From Paenibacillus sp. PL91 (GTDB lineage Bacteria > Bacillota > Bacilli > Paenibacillales > Paenibacillaceae), in contig NZ_JABBYG020000003.1 in NCBI RefSeq assembly GCF_012935325.2, positions 62,001 through 126,000 on the forward strand: a DNA stretch of 64,000 bases, written 5' to 3'. Below the pieces are notes generated by a model. It was given only the letters and a program-made list of their open reading frames with translations. It did not search any database and was not told the DNA's origin. Both the position numbers and the translations under genes were made by a program. Below are positions 34,891 to 43,639 of the stretch, one piece after another (position 1 is the first letter of the stretch; every line of letters starts with the position of its first letter).

Positions 34891-36348
34891 TTATTTACTA
34901 GCCAAAAACTCATCCAATTGACGCTGTATCTCAGCTACATATTCATCGATCCCTGCTGCTTTTAGCTTCTTAATAGCCTTCGGATACCCCGTTTCAAAAT
35001 CGACAAAGCCTGAGCGTATAGCAGCTAAGTCCTTGCCTGCGACTTCTTTTAGGGCAGTTTCAATCAATTTTACTTTCTCATTATTAAATCGGAAACCCAA
35101 TGAAGCGGATAAAATCGCCTTGTCATCCCAGCTTTTATAATTATCTATAGACTCTTGTGCGACATCCGGTCCAAACATTTGATAATTCTGGTTTCTAAAC
35201 ATCCATTCATAGAAAAACTCACTAGGGGTCAGCTTTTTGATTCTTCCATCTACTATCTCGTAATCCTTGCCTTCGACACCATAAAGTGCTAATTGATAAT
35301 TTTCTTTGGATTTATAAATCCAATTCACAAATTTTATAGCACCTTCTGGGTTAGGGGCAGTTACAGGTATGCCTAAAACTTCTCCACCTGTTGCTGTGAT
35401 ATAACGAGGTTTATCGTCTGCCAAAAGATAAGTTTTAACTCTGGCATCCGGTGCATTGGCTTTTATTGCATCAATAATTTCCATTTCCTTACCTAGAGAT
35501 CCTTCAACCCATAAGTATAAACCTGTCTGCATGCGAGAGTCTCTTTCATTATATTTAATGGTCAGATCCTCCGAATATAGCCCTGCATCATACATACTGC
35601 GGTTAAATTTCGCTACTTCCTGGAAAGCCTCCGACTCATAATAACTATATGCTTTTTTGCTATCTTCCCCAAATACAACTAAATCTTCCACTGCGATCCA
35701 GTTATATTGCTCATCGGCAAAATACCTGGTTAGAGGTTTGAAGACAATATCAGCAGGCCCTTTCATTTCCGGAAACTTTTCTGCCGCCCTTGTTGCAAAC
35801 TCCTTTAAATCATCAGGTGTTTTCACTTCGCTCATGCCAACTGCCTCTAGTATATCCTGACGTACAGCTACCAGCTGATACATGGCGGATGATGGAGCAT
35901 ACGCAGATGGAATGCCTTGAATTTTGCCATCAATCATTGCACCTTGAAACTGTTCCATTGGCAACACTTTAAGCATATCCTGGCCATATTCCTTAATTAG
36001 ATCATCTAACGGCATACTTTGCTTCTTATTAACAATTGTAGAAAGGTCAGGAAGGCCATCCCAGTATAGATCAATAGGTTCATTTGCAGCCAGCATGATG
36101 TCTTTTTGTTCCCAATACTGGGCCCATGGTACAAATATAACTTTCACCTTTAATCCAAGATCAGCTGCCATCTTCTCTGAAAATTCATTTTCAAGAAATT
36201 CAGTCATACGATCATTTTCGTCCCCAGGGTACAAAATGGTTAGTGTTTCAAGCTTCCCCTCAACCTCCTTCTTGTCACTGCAGGCTGCTAGTATAGAAAT
36301 GGACACTAGCATTAAAACCAAAAAGATGAGCATTTTCCTTGTTTTCAT
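34891..36348 (-). CDS. Extracellular solute-binding lipoprotein of the LacI-linked locus
   Basis: 485 residues, lipobox ILAAC with Cys23. Family 1 binding fold resembling LplA-type receptors (TILYPGDENDRMTEFLENEF, EPIDLYWDGLPDL, VAPNPEGAIKFVNWIYKSKE-type segment). Last gene of the minus-strand operon, 65 bp after the permease gene; the gap holds a small AGCCTA-A-TAGGCT palindrome (36385-36397). Receptor for a sugar handled by the upstream enzymes. Confidence 0.9.
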   Translation of the reverse strand: MKTRKMLIFLVLMLVSISILAACSDKKEVEGKLETLTILYPGDENDRMTEFLENEFSEKMAADLGLKVKVIFVPWAQYWEQKDIMLAANEPIDLYWDGLPDLSTIVNKKQSMPLDDLIKEYGQDMLKVLPMEQFQGAMIDGKIQGIPSAYAPSSAMYQLVAVRQDILEAVGMSEVKTPDDLKEFATRAAEKFPEMKGPADIVFKPLTRYFADEQYNWIAVEDLVVFGEDSKKAYSYYESEAFQEVAKFNRSMYDAGLYSEDLTIKYNERDSRMQTGLYLWVEGSLGKEMEIIDAIKANAPDARVKTYLLADDKPRYITATGGEVLGIPVTAPNPEGAIKFVNWIYKSKENYQLALYGVEGKDYEIVDGRIKKLTPSEFFYEWMFRNQNYQMFGPDVAQESIDNYKSWDDKAILSASLGFRFNNEKVKLIETALKEVAGKDLAAIRSGFVDFETGYPKAIKKLKAAGIDEYVAEIQRQLDEFLASK

Positions 36349-36413
36349 TGATAACCCTCCCTTTATAATGGTTAATATATGTGAAGCCTAATAGGCTGCA
36401 AACCATATATCGC

Positions 36414-37307
36414 TTATTCTTTTACTGCGCCAGCCATAATACCATGAACGAAATACTTTTGTATAAAAGGAAATAGAAAAATAATAGGTCCAATTGTGAT
36501 AACGGTTATAGCCATTTTCACTGTTTCTGCGGGCAGCGTTATGTTGCCTGAAGCACCCGATGGAATACGGCCGGAGCTGATCGCATTTACGTTGGATAAG
36601 ATATTGTAAAGATAGTATTGCAACGGAAACAAATCTTTATCGTTAATGAAAATGAGTGCATTCCACCAATCATTCCAATAATTAAGCGCATACATTAAAC
36701 CCACCGTAAGCAGTGCGGTCTTGCTTAAAGGAAGGGCAATTTTAATATAAATAGTAAAATAATTAGCTCCATCCATCTCCGCAGCTTCATATAAAGACGG
36801 TGAAATGCTTGCAAAATACGTACGCATCAAAAACATATTCCAAACGCTAAAAACAGAAGGAATGATTAATGCCAAAATACTATTTTTCAATCCGTAATAA
36901 TTCACGCTAACCATGTACCATGGAATCAAGCCTGCTGAAAAAATAATCGTAAAATTACTGATAAAGGCGATTATATTGCGAAACCTCAGCTTTTTTATGG
37001 ATATCGAGAATGCAATCATACTTGTTATCAGCAATGCGGATACCGTGCCTACTACTGTTACAAAGATGGTTACGCCATAAGATTTCAGTATCTTCATTCC
37101 ACTATTAACAAATATATATTTATACGTATCCAGACTTGGAGTTAGAGGGATGATTGAATAGCCATTTCTAACAATTTCCTGTTCGGATGAAAAAGAAACG
37201 CTAAGTGTTAATACAAGTGGGTATAGACAAACGAGTGCAAATAAGCCAATAAAACAGTATGCCACGCTCTTTACGAGTCTATCTCCAAGCAATCGATTAG
37301 TTTCCAT
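36414..37307 (-). CDS. LplC-type sugar ABC permease
   Basis: 297 residues, six helices, EAA loop LYEAAEMDGANYFTIYIKIA, tail KYFVHGIMAGAVKE. Starts 2 bp after the stop of the partner permease gene, so translation is probably coupled. Confidence 0.9.
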   Translation of the reverse strand: METNRLLGDRLVKSVAYCFIGLFALVCLYPLVLTLSVSFSSEQEIVRNGYSIIPLTPSLDTYKYIFVNSGMKILKSYGVTIFVTVVGTVSALLITSMIAFSISIKKLRFRNIIAFISNFTIIFSAGLIPWYMVSVNYYGLKNSILALIIPSVFSVWNMFLMRTYFASISPSLYEAAEMDGANYFTIYIKIALPLSKTALLTVGLMYALNYWNDWWNALIFINDKDLFPLQYYLYNILSNVNAISSGRIPSGASGNITLPAETVKMAITVITIGPIIFLFPFIQKYFVHGIMAGAVKE

Positions 37308-37309
37308 TA

Positions 37310-38236
37310 TTAAAATAGACCCTCTCCATCGTTTATTTTCTTAGCCGATTTATTTGCTGCAGTAATTAGAATTAATCCCATAAGCGATTGAAATAATCCG
37401 ATTGCAGTCGAATAAGAAAAGCCCAGAGTACGCATAGACTGGTAAACATAGGTATCTATTACCGTCACCTCGTCAATTAATACCGGGTTATTACCGACAA
37501 TGCCATAAATCATGCCAAAGTCACCATAAAAGATCCGTCCAACACTCAGTAATGTTAAGACAATGATAGTCGGTTTTAACATAGGAATCGTTAAGAAAAC
37601 AATACGCTGCAGTTTATTAGCGCCATCTACTTTAGCTGCTTCATACAAGCTTCCATCAAAGTTAGCCATTGCAGCCATATAAAGAATAGAACTATACCCG
37701 CTCCACTTCCAAACACTCGAAAAAATAATGATCCATTTCCAATACTTTGGTTCTGAATACCATCGGATTGGATCAGCTCCAAAGAACTCCAAAACATGGT
37801 TAGCAACACCCACATCCGTCGAGAAGATCCCGTAGAGTATAGCTCCAACTACAACCCATGAAATGAAATATGGAAAAAACATCATGCTTTGAGCAACTCG
37901 TCTAAATGCTTGATGCCTGATCTCGTTTAAGAAAACGGCAATACTGACTGGAACAATAATGCCTAATATAAGGCTGAAAAAATTTATATATAAGGTGTTA
38001 TAGGTAACCTTCCACCCCATGCTGTTTTTAGAAAAAAAATAGGTGAAATTATCCAGGCCAACAAATTTGCTGCCAAATATTCCATCAACTACATTAAAAT
38101 CAGTAAATGCCATCCATATCCCTGCAAAAGGGATATAGCAGAACATAATTAGCACAATAAGAGCAGGCACACACATGAGATACAATATGCTGTTTTTCTT
38201 TAACTCATATAGAAATCCTTTCACCATTAAACTCAT
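37310..38236 (-). CDS. LplB-type sugar ABC permease
   Basis: 308 residues, six helices. LplB-type N-terminus (MFCYIPFAGIWMAFTDFNVV) and EAA loop LYEAAKVDGANKLQRIVFLT. The Met at residue 4 is an alternative start. Works with the LplC-type permease and the lipoprotein at 34891. No ATPase gene nearby. Confidence 0.9.
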   Translation of the reverse strand: MSLMVKGFLYELKKNSILYLMCVPALIVLIMFCYIPFAGIWMAFTDFNVVDGIFGSKFVGLDNFTYFFSKNSMGWKVTYNTLYINFFSLILGIIVPVSIAVFLNEIRHQAFRRVAQSMMFFPYFISWVVVGAILYGIFSTDVGVANHVLEFFGADPIRWYSEPKYWKWIIIFSSVWKWSGYSSILYMAAMANFDGSLYEAAKVDGANKLQRIVFLTIPMLKPTIIVLTLLSVGRIFYGDFGMIYGIVGNNPVLIDEVTVIDTYVYQSMRTLGFSYSTAIGLFQSLMGLILITAANKSAKKINDGEGLF

Positions 38237-38257
38237 TACATCACTACCTTTGCATCG

Positions 38258-39526
38258 TTATTCAGCGACTACCCTCAATTGTTCTTGCAGCTCTTTCTTA
38301 AGATGGTCGATATCAATCACAGTACCAGTAACCCTTGCCTTTTCAGCTGCATATGCCATAATATGACTTTCTACGGACCTATCTATGGAAGATCTGCTAT
38401 TGCTGTCTTGGTTTTCTAAGTTATCCAGGAAGTCGATCATCAGTCCGGTATCGCCGCCATTATGTCCGCCTGTCATGGCAGCCGGCCGGATGACTGTTTG
38501 CTCGCATTGTTCAGCTATATTAGAGGTAAATCGGGTTACTTCAATAACATTTAAGCTGTCATCTCCTCTAATTTCTCCATGCTCACACATAATTTTAATC
38601 GTTCGATACATTTTATTTGTAAATCCGCTTAAATTAAAAGTTACCGTGACGCCATTTTTAAACTCAATTACGGTTGCCTGATGATCACAAACATTATTAT
38701 CAGATCGATAAACACAGCGTCCGTATGGACTTGTTTCGAAAGCCTTCAACAATCCTTCTTCTGTCTGATCCACTGAGATGGTAGTAGCCGGCCATTGTCC
38801 TCTTATTGGGAGATATGCTTTTCTTGCATCGAATCGGCAATCTGCAGCAGCCTTACAGTCTAAGCATCGATCAGCGCTATTGGCTGGTGCATTCTCTTCT
38901 TTAAAATAAGTCAGGTTACCGTAAGAGGAAATCCGCTTCGCATCACTGTCTACTAACCAAGATAGAATATCCATGTCATGGCAGGACTTCTGCATAATGA
39001 TAGGGCTAGCCAGGTCGCTTCTTCTCCAATTGCCTCTTACAAATGAATGAGCCATATGATAATTTCCGACGTTCTCATTATGTTGAATGGTTATTACCTT
39101 TCCAAGCTCATTGCTAGCAATGATTTTCTTTATTTCCGCAAAGAAATTTGTATATCTGAGTACATGACAAACGATAACTTTGCGTCCTTTTTCATTCGCT
39201 TTTTGTTGTATTCTTAAACATTCCTCAGGGCTCGGTGAAATTGGCTTTTCCAAAAGAATGTCATAGCCAAGGTCAAGCGCCTCCATCGTCTGCGTATAAT
39301 GATCTCTGTCCATAGAAGCAATAATTAGGGCATCGCAAATTTTCCCTAATCTATAAAATTCATCTACTGATCCAAATTGTTTCTCCAGAGGGATTCCAAA
39401 CTCATCTGCTGCAGCCTTTCTTCTGGTGTCATTCGGTTCAACCACCGCCACAATTTCTGCTCGTTTGCTTGCGTACTCTGAGTAGATCATACCTCTTTGC
39501 CCTGCTCCGATTAATGCTAATTTCAA
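38258..39526 (-). CDS. Gfo/Idh/MocA-family sugar oxidoreductase with Cys cluster
   Basis: 422 residues. N-terminal Rossmann fold with LIGAGQRGMIYSEYA (nucleotide loop at residues 4-10) and the family Lys in DILLEKPISPSPEEC; C-terminal alpha/beta domain. A distinctive Cys segment CLDCKAAADC (about residues 217-226) is shared by a subfamily of these enzymes and could bind a metal, though no function is established. The family uses NAD(P) to oxidise or reduce sugars or inositols. Cytoplasmic. Follows the barrel gene by 48 bp and precedes the permeases. Confidence 0.9.
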   Translation of the reverse strand: MKLALIGAGQRGMIYSEYASKRAEIVAVVEPNDTRRKAAADEFGIPLEKQFGSVDEFYRLGKICDALIIASMDRDHYTQTMEALDLGYDILLEKPISPSPEECLRIQQKANEKGRKVIVCHVLRYTNFFAEIKKIIASNELGKVITIQHNENVGNYHMAHSFVRGNWRRSDLASPIIMQKSCHDMDILSWLVDSDAKRISSYGNLTYFKEENAPANSADRCLDCKAAADCRFDARKAYLPIRGQWPATTISVDQTEEGLLKAFETSPYGRCVYRSDNNVCDHQATVIEFKNGVTVTFNLSGFTNKMYRTIKIMCEHGEIRGDDSLNVIEVTRFTSNIAEQCEQTVIRPAAMTGGHNGGDTGLMIDFLDNLENQDSNSRSSIDRSVESHIMAYAAEKARVTGTVIDIDHLKKELQEQLRVVAE

Positions 39527-39574
39527 ATCAACTACCTCCAGCGTATGATTTTTTGCCTTAGATAACCTCTATTT

Positions 39575-40660
39575 CTACTCCGGCACTTTAGGGTCTTCCA
39601 GTGGATAATATCCTTCCGGATAGTACGTATCCCAAATATTCAAAAGTGGATCTTCACTTGTTATTTCGACTTTTACGGTACCTGCCTCATAGTACCCATC
39701 CTGTTCGTTGCTTTGCATATTTAGGCTGATATAGGATCGGTCTCTGTAAAATAACGCCAGGCTTAGTGTGTAATTTCCCGGCTGCATATCCGGCAACTGT
39801 ATAATCTCGTTATGGACAAGGTCTCCTGTTAACCATGATTGTGTTGCAGCATGCGTTGGGAGTTCATAAGATACATCCCCTTGCTCCAATTTCACCCATA
39901 GGCTGAATTTACGGTAAATCCTAGTGCTCCCAGTGTTAACAAACCAGAATCGAAGCGGCAAGCTGCCCCGACTTGAAACGGTCTCTGGATAAGTCAGCCT
40001 ACGTAGGGCAAGGTCACATCCAAGCTCTATATTGAGATTTGAAAGACTTGCATGCCATCGATATGCCTCGCGTCTAATATTTGGACCGCATACATTATCG
40101 GTCACATGAAGGACAACCGGGTAACTCTTCCATACATGTTGCAGCTTTTGTTTGGCAAATGCTTCGCAGCATGCAATCCAATTATCTTCACTGCCCTTTA
40201 CCAGCAAACCAAATCCACGGCTATGTTCTCTTAAATAATGAATCAGTCTAAAATTGTGCAGATCCGCAAGAAGTGTTAGTGCATCAAACGAATCCATATA
40301 GGCATTCCATTCTTCCTTCCCGTCAGCCAGTGTCGATATAACAACGCCCGCAAGGCGACTGTCTGGATCTATATAACTCCCAACTTTTCTTATTAAAGCA
40401 GCAAAACAGTCATTAGCATGGCCCTTTACCCATAAAGGCAAATCCGGCTTGAGTACAAGTATAGGATTTATTGCTGTGTTAATGGCTTCCTTTACCTTTT
40501 CGAGTCTATACGCTCCTCTAGTTGGCTCCAGCTCTTTCCATGAAAATGAAACATAATGGAACTGACCATTTCTTGAATGATTTTCATTCCTCGGTAATGG
40601 ATAAGGCCGGACTTTTATTGCTTTATACTTCTCGTAGTTTTCAAGCGAATATTTACCCAT
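39575..40660 (-). CDS. TIM-barrel plus DUF4832-like protein, short paralogue
   Basis: 361 residues, no signal peptide. Its pattern YVSFSWKELEPTRGAYRLEK near the start matches FCSVRWKDIEVAKGVYRW of the gene at 41970, and the C-terminal part (FWFVNTGSTRIYRKFSLWVK) matches that protein's ALWANVGVAPIYNHYPLVLK. Both therefore share a barrel-like domain followed by a beta-sandwich of the DUF4832 type. This copy lacks about 80 N-terminal residues. A glycosidase-like activity on the imported compound is plausible but not shown. I see no confident catalytic Glu pair. Confidence 0.7.
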   Translation of the reverse strand: MGKYSLENYEKYKAIKVRPYPLPRNENHSRNGQFHYVSFSWKELEPTRGAYRLEKVKEAINTAINPILVLKPDLPLWVKGHANDCFAALIRKVGSYIDPDSRLAGVVISTLADGKEEWNAYMDSFDALTLLADLHNFRLIHYLREHSRGFGLLVKGSEDNWIACCEAFAKQKLQHVWKSYPVVLHVTDNVCGPNIRREAYRWHASLSNLNIELGCDLALRRLTYPETVSSRGSLPLRFWFVNTGSTRIYRKFSLWVKLEQGDVSYELPTHAATQSWLTGDLVHNEIIQLPDMQPGNYTLSLALFYRDRSYISLNMQSNEQDGYYEAGTVKVEITSEDPLLNIWDTYYPEGYYPLEDPKVPE

Positions 40661-40673
40661 CCAATTGCCTCCC

Positions 40674-41966
40674 TTACAAATGGCTGTCTACTGTTTCAAG
40701 AAATTTTTCGATATCGGGAGCTGATATATATGGCATGCTTCCAATCTTTTTGATATCTTCCTTCAATACGATCATGCTTAATGTATTAAATCGGGCTCCG
40801 GTCTTCATATACTCTGCAGCTGCTTTTTGCAACGAAGTTGTTAATCGGTCAGGGTTGCGACCAGGATCAGCCTCCCGGTCTCCAAAAGCTTCATAACGCA
40901 GCATGCCGTCCCCTTCAAATGTTGGATAATTATAAAACTGCCTTTGGACTAGCACGATATTGCTTTTTTCATTGTCTAGCAGGAGTGATAATCTAGTATC
41001 ATAAAGCCAGCTTGCGCTCCAGAAGCCTTTTATAGATAGCTCGGGATAATATTGGGCATAGAAATCGATTGCCATTGCCATTGAATTTTTCAGCCTGTCG
41101 GGTGTATAACCTGGCCCAGATGGAATGTGAAGCGCTAATAGGGTATCCCCTTGCTGAAGAATCGGTTCCCATTCCTTCTTTTCTATAGATGTCGGTTCTC
41201 TTTCAACGAATCCCATTGGATTAATCCGATTAGCTGTGATGCGATCAGCATTTTCGTCCCATATAGAAGTGAAATGTCCTCGATGATCAAAAACATCATT
41301 GATCCCATTCCTTTGACCATCGCTGCGAAACTCTTCTCCCGCATGCCGAAGTGCAATGACTTTTTGCGTTTTTACATGGCGAAACATGGTGAAGTGATCT
41401 TCGAATCGGTGCGGTATAAACAGAAATCTATCTAATCGAAAGATGGAACAAGTATAAAAATTCATATCCCACGGGAAGTCACGGACTTTAGAATCACCAT
41501 GTGCAACTAATTTTTCTAATTGGGCGACAAGGGGCTGATGAGGTATCTTCTCGTAATACTCGCTCGGTATTCCGCGCTTTTCCAACCTTTCCATTGAAGG
41601 GGCCATACAGGCTAGCAGCAAAAGAAACGAATATAAATCTCCATATTGCTTCATACATCCCGGAGTCATATTCGTATAAAAGTCTTCATCACAGCGATTA
41701 CGCGCAGAGCATATATCTTCCACTAAAAATGTGGTAAAAAGAAATAATACTTTGTCATTTTCTATTGCTTCAATCCCCTGAACCAGCAATTGCTGTGTAT
41801 GCTCAGGGATTTGATAGTGCTCAAAAATATCAGATAAAAATTTTCGTGGAATTAGTATGGTCTTGTTATCCGGTTTATAGCGTTTATATTTTTCTTCTAA
41901 GCCTTCAGGCAGATAATCAAAATTGCAGTACGCAACAGACTCTTTGAAATCCAATCTAATCGCCAT
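40674..41966 (-). CDS. GNAT_C / NAT_N-type acyltransferase-like protein
   Basis: 430 residues, cytoplasmic. The second half carries the pattern I associate with the GNAT_C domain: LLALHIPSGPGYTPDRLKNS, then AIDFYAQYYPE, GFWSASWLYDTRLSLLL and SNIVLVQRQF. The first half would be the matching NAT_N domain. Such proteins are annotated as putative acyltransferases with unknown substrate. Placed between the two barrel-DUF4832 genes (3 and 13 bp gaps), so it should act on the same compound, perhaps adding or removing an acyl group. This assignment rests on motif memory, not a search. Confidence 0.65.
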   Translation of the reverse strand: MAIRLDFKESVAYCNFDYLPEGLEEKYKRYKPDNKTILIPRKFLSDIFEHYQIPEHTQQLLVQGIEAIENDKVLFLFTTFLVEDICSARNRCDEDFYTNMTPGCMKQYGDLYSFLLLLACMAPSMERLEKRGIPSEYYEKIPHQPLVAQLEKLVAHGDSKVRDFPWDMNFYTCSIFRLDRFLFIPHRFEDHFTMFRHVKTQKVIALRHAGEEFRSDGQRNGINDVFDHRGHFTSIWDENADRITANRINPMGFVEREPTSIEKKEWEPILQQGDTLLALHIPSGPGYTPDRLKNSMAMAIDFYAQYYPELSIKGFWSASWLYDTRLSLLLDNEKSNIVLVQRQFYNYPTFEGDGMLRYEAFGDREADPGRNPDRLTTSLQKAAAEYMKTGARFNTLSMIVLKEDIKKIGSMPYISAPDIEKFLETVDSHL

Positions 41967-41969
41967 TCA

Positions 41970-43307
41970 TTACTCATCCCCTCTTATGAATAGTTTTCCC
42001 ATTTGGTAATAGCCGTCCGCATTTCCTTCGATCGCAAGCTTTATATTTCCGATCTCTTTCACACCGGTTTCTATGCCAATTTCTAAAATATAATCTCCTT
42101 CTGGAACATCGCTCGGTATAGAGAAGCTTTCCTCCCAAGCAATATCTTCATCCGGCAACCATTCTCTTATATCTTCTCTACTAAAAAGCGTATACGTCTG
42201 ATCATTGCCTGTAAGCTTCAATACAAGCGGATAGTGATTATAAATAGGAGCGACTCCTACATTAGCCCACAAAGCAGTAATGTCCAGATTCCCGCCCGCC
42301 TTCACTTCAGAGTCATAAGTGAACTTTCTTAATTCGAAGCGGTACCCCATCTTTTTTAACCATTGCGTTACATTTTCTTTCCAAGGTTCCGGTACGATCG
42401 TTCCTTTGTTATTGAAGGAAGAAATATGCCATTTGAGCGTTTCCTGAATGATATAATCAATATCCCAGCCCTGAAGATACCAGTCATTCATATGCCAGCA
42501 AGCTTCAAATAAAATCGGTGCTTTCTCCCAAGCATCTTCCATTTTAAAATTCTGTATATTCTGAGGGTAGAAGTCGGTCATATGTGACCATTCTTCTCCA
42601 TGAAAACCGCCCATATCTCCTAAGCAATCAACACGAAAGCCCACTTTGGCCTTTCGATCCGTAATAATCTTCATAGACAGCGGGTCATGCAGAAGTGCTT
42701 GGAGAGGCGTTATTTTAAATCCATCCAAATAGGCATCTGTAATACATTGAATGGCCTCCGGCTTTAAAAACTCAGTTCCTCCTCCTTCCCCCCATGCCCC
42801 TACAATCGTCAAATCGATAGAGCTTATAACGGGATGCCCGTCATACTTTAAAGCAAAAGCTTTTATAAAGTCAGACCAATAGTCAACATATCGCGTTGTC
42901 AGAGGATCTACTCTCCAAAACGGAAATTCGGGCTCCTCCGGGTTTTCCGCTCGGAACCATTCCGGTATGTCATCTTCTTCGCTTAGCGCGTACGGCGAGC
43001 AGCGTACCACTGCGGTACAGCCAATGGATTTAGCATAGTCCAATTTATTTTCCAGCAACCCCCACCTGTACACGCCTTTCGCGACTTCTATATCCTTCCA
43101 GCGCACACTGCAGAAATATACTTTGCTATCCGGATGATTGTAAGTGCTGCTGTCTTCAGTAAACTTAAATTTCTCTTTCTTTTCCCCTCTATTGTCGTAC
43201 ACATCACCGATGTCGCCCATTAATCCAGGTGCTGAAGTAAAACCAATGCCGGGATTGCTTATTAAGCTATCGATTATTGCAGGGTACACCGTTACTGATT
43301 TATTCAT
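41970..43307 (-). CDS. TIM-barrel plus DUF4832-like protein, long paralogue
   Basis: 445 residues, no signal peptide. Barrel-type region with FCSVRWKDIEVAKGVYRW (about 68-85), then ISSIDLTIVGAWGEGGGTEF, whose Trp-Gly-Glu-Gly is typical of a barrel active-site loop, and ILFEACWHMNDWY. C-terminal beta-sandwich (about 330-445) with LWANVGVAPIYNHYPL and IPSDVPEGDYILEIGIETG, matching DUF4832-type domains. First gene of the LacI-linked operon. A hydrolase or lyase of an intracellular sugar is the best guess; Glu of GAWGEGGG is a candidate catalytic residue. Confidence 0.7.
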   Translation of the reverse strand: MNKSVTVYPAIIDSLISNPGIGFTSAPGLMGDIGDVYDNRGEKKEKFKFTEDSSTYNHPDSKVYFCSVRWKDIEVAKGVYRWGLLENKLDYAKSIGCTAVVRCSPYALSEEDDIPEWFRAENPEEPEFPFWRVDPLTTRYVDYWSDFIKAFALKYDGHPVISSIDLTIVGAWGEGGGTEFLKPEAIQCITDAYLDGFKITPLQALLHDPLSMKIITDRKAKVGFRVDCLGDMGGFHGEEWSHMTDFYPQNIQNFKMEDAWEKAPILFEACWHMNDWYLQGWDIDYIIQETLKWHISSFNNKGTIVPEPWKENVTQWLKKMGYRFELRKFTYDSEVKAGGNLDITALWANVGVAPIYNHYPLVLKLTGNDQTYTLFSREDIREWLPDEDIAWEESFSIPSDVPEGDYILEIGIETGVKEIGNIKLAIEGNADGYYQMGKLFIRGDE

Positions 43308-43360
43308 GTCCCATCATCTCCCAAACAGGAATTTTCTAAAGTAAACAGCATTTGCAATTT

Positions 43361-43385
43361 TGTTACGTTATATGTTACGTTATAT
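43361..43385. promoter_or_regulatory. Tandem TGTTACGTT motifs, candidate LacI-family operator
   Basis: GTTACGTTATAT occurs twice head to tail (43362-43373 and 43374-43385), 55-75 bp upstream of the operon start at 43307. The core TGTTACGTT recurs as AACGTAACA at 43594-43602 before the LacI gene. Shared sites on both sides of a divergent LacI gene fit control of both transcripts. Confidence 0.5.
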
Positions 43386-43577
43386 GTGTGTTTTGTTTAG
43401 TAATCTTATGGTGCAATTATAACATTTCTAACCAAACCTGCAAGTGAAATTTACATTAGGCTAAAACTAATTTTATGATGACATAGACTATCGTCCGTAT
43501 GTTACTATATAGTTTAATAGGTATACATAAGGACAAGCTTGTACCAACGTAATTTTTACGCAACAAAACACAAAAAG

Positions 43578-43616
43578 GCTAATGACGGTTCACAACGTAA
43601 CATTGCGATCATTAGC
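43578..43616 (+). promoter_or_regulatory. Leader hairpin of LacI gene enclosing an operator-like core
   Basis: Arms GCTAATGA / TCATTAGC (8 bp, perfect) enclose 23 nt that include AACGTAACA. The right arm ends six bases before AAAGGAG, so folding could affect translation or the core could be a roadblock operator. Confidence 0.5.
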
Positions 43617-43639
43617 AATAAAGGAGACTATGCATTTTT

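Larger units (their letters stand above)
43308..43639. other. 332-bp divergent region, LacI-linked operon / LacI gene
   Basis: Very AT-rich, without coding sequence. Holds a 12-bp tandem repeat, a third copy of its core in inverse orientation and a hairpin at the LacI gene leader (separate entries). GTTACTATATAGTTTAATAGG around 43500 probably contains a promoter but I cannot fix it. Confidence 0.6.

Noticed and set aside
36385..36397. AGCCTA-A-TAGGCT palindrome as an operator
   Set aside because: Too short and placed between co-directional operon genes; noted in the receptor entry only.
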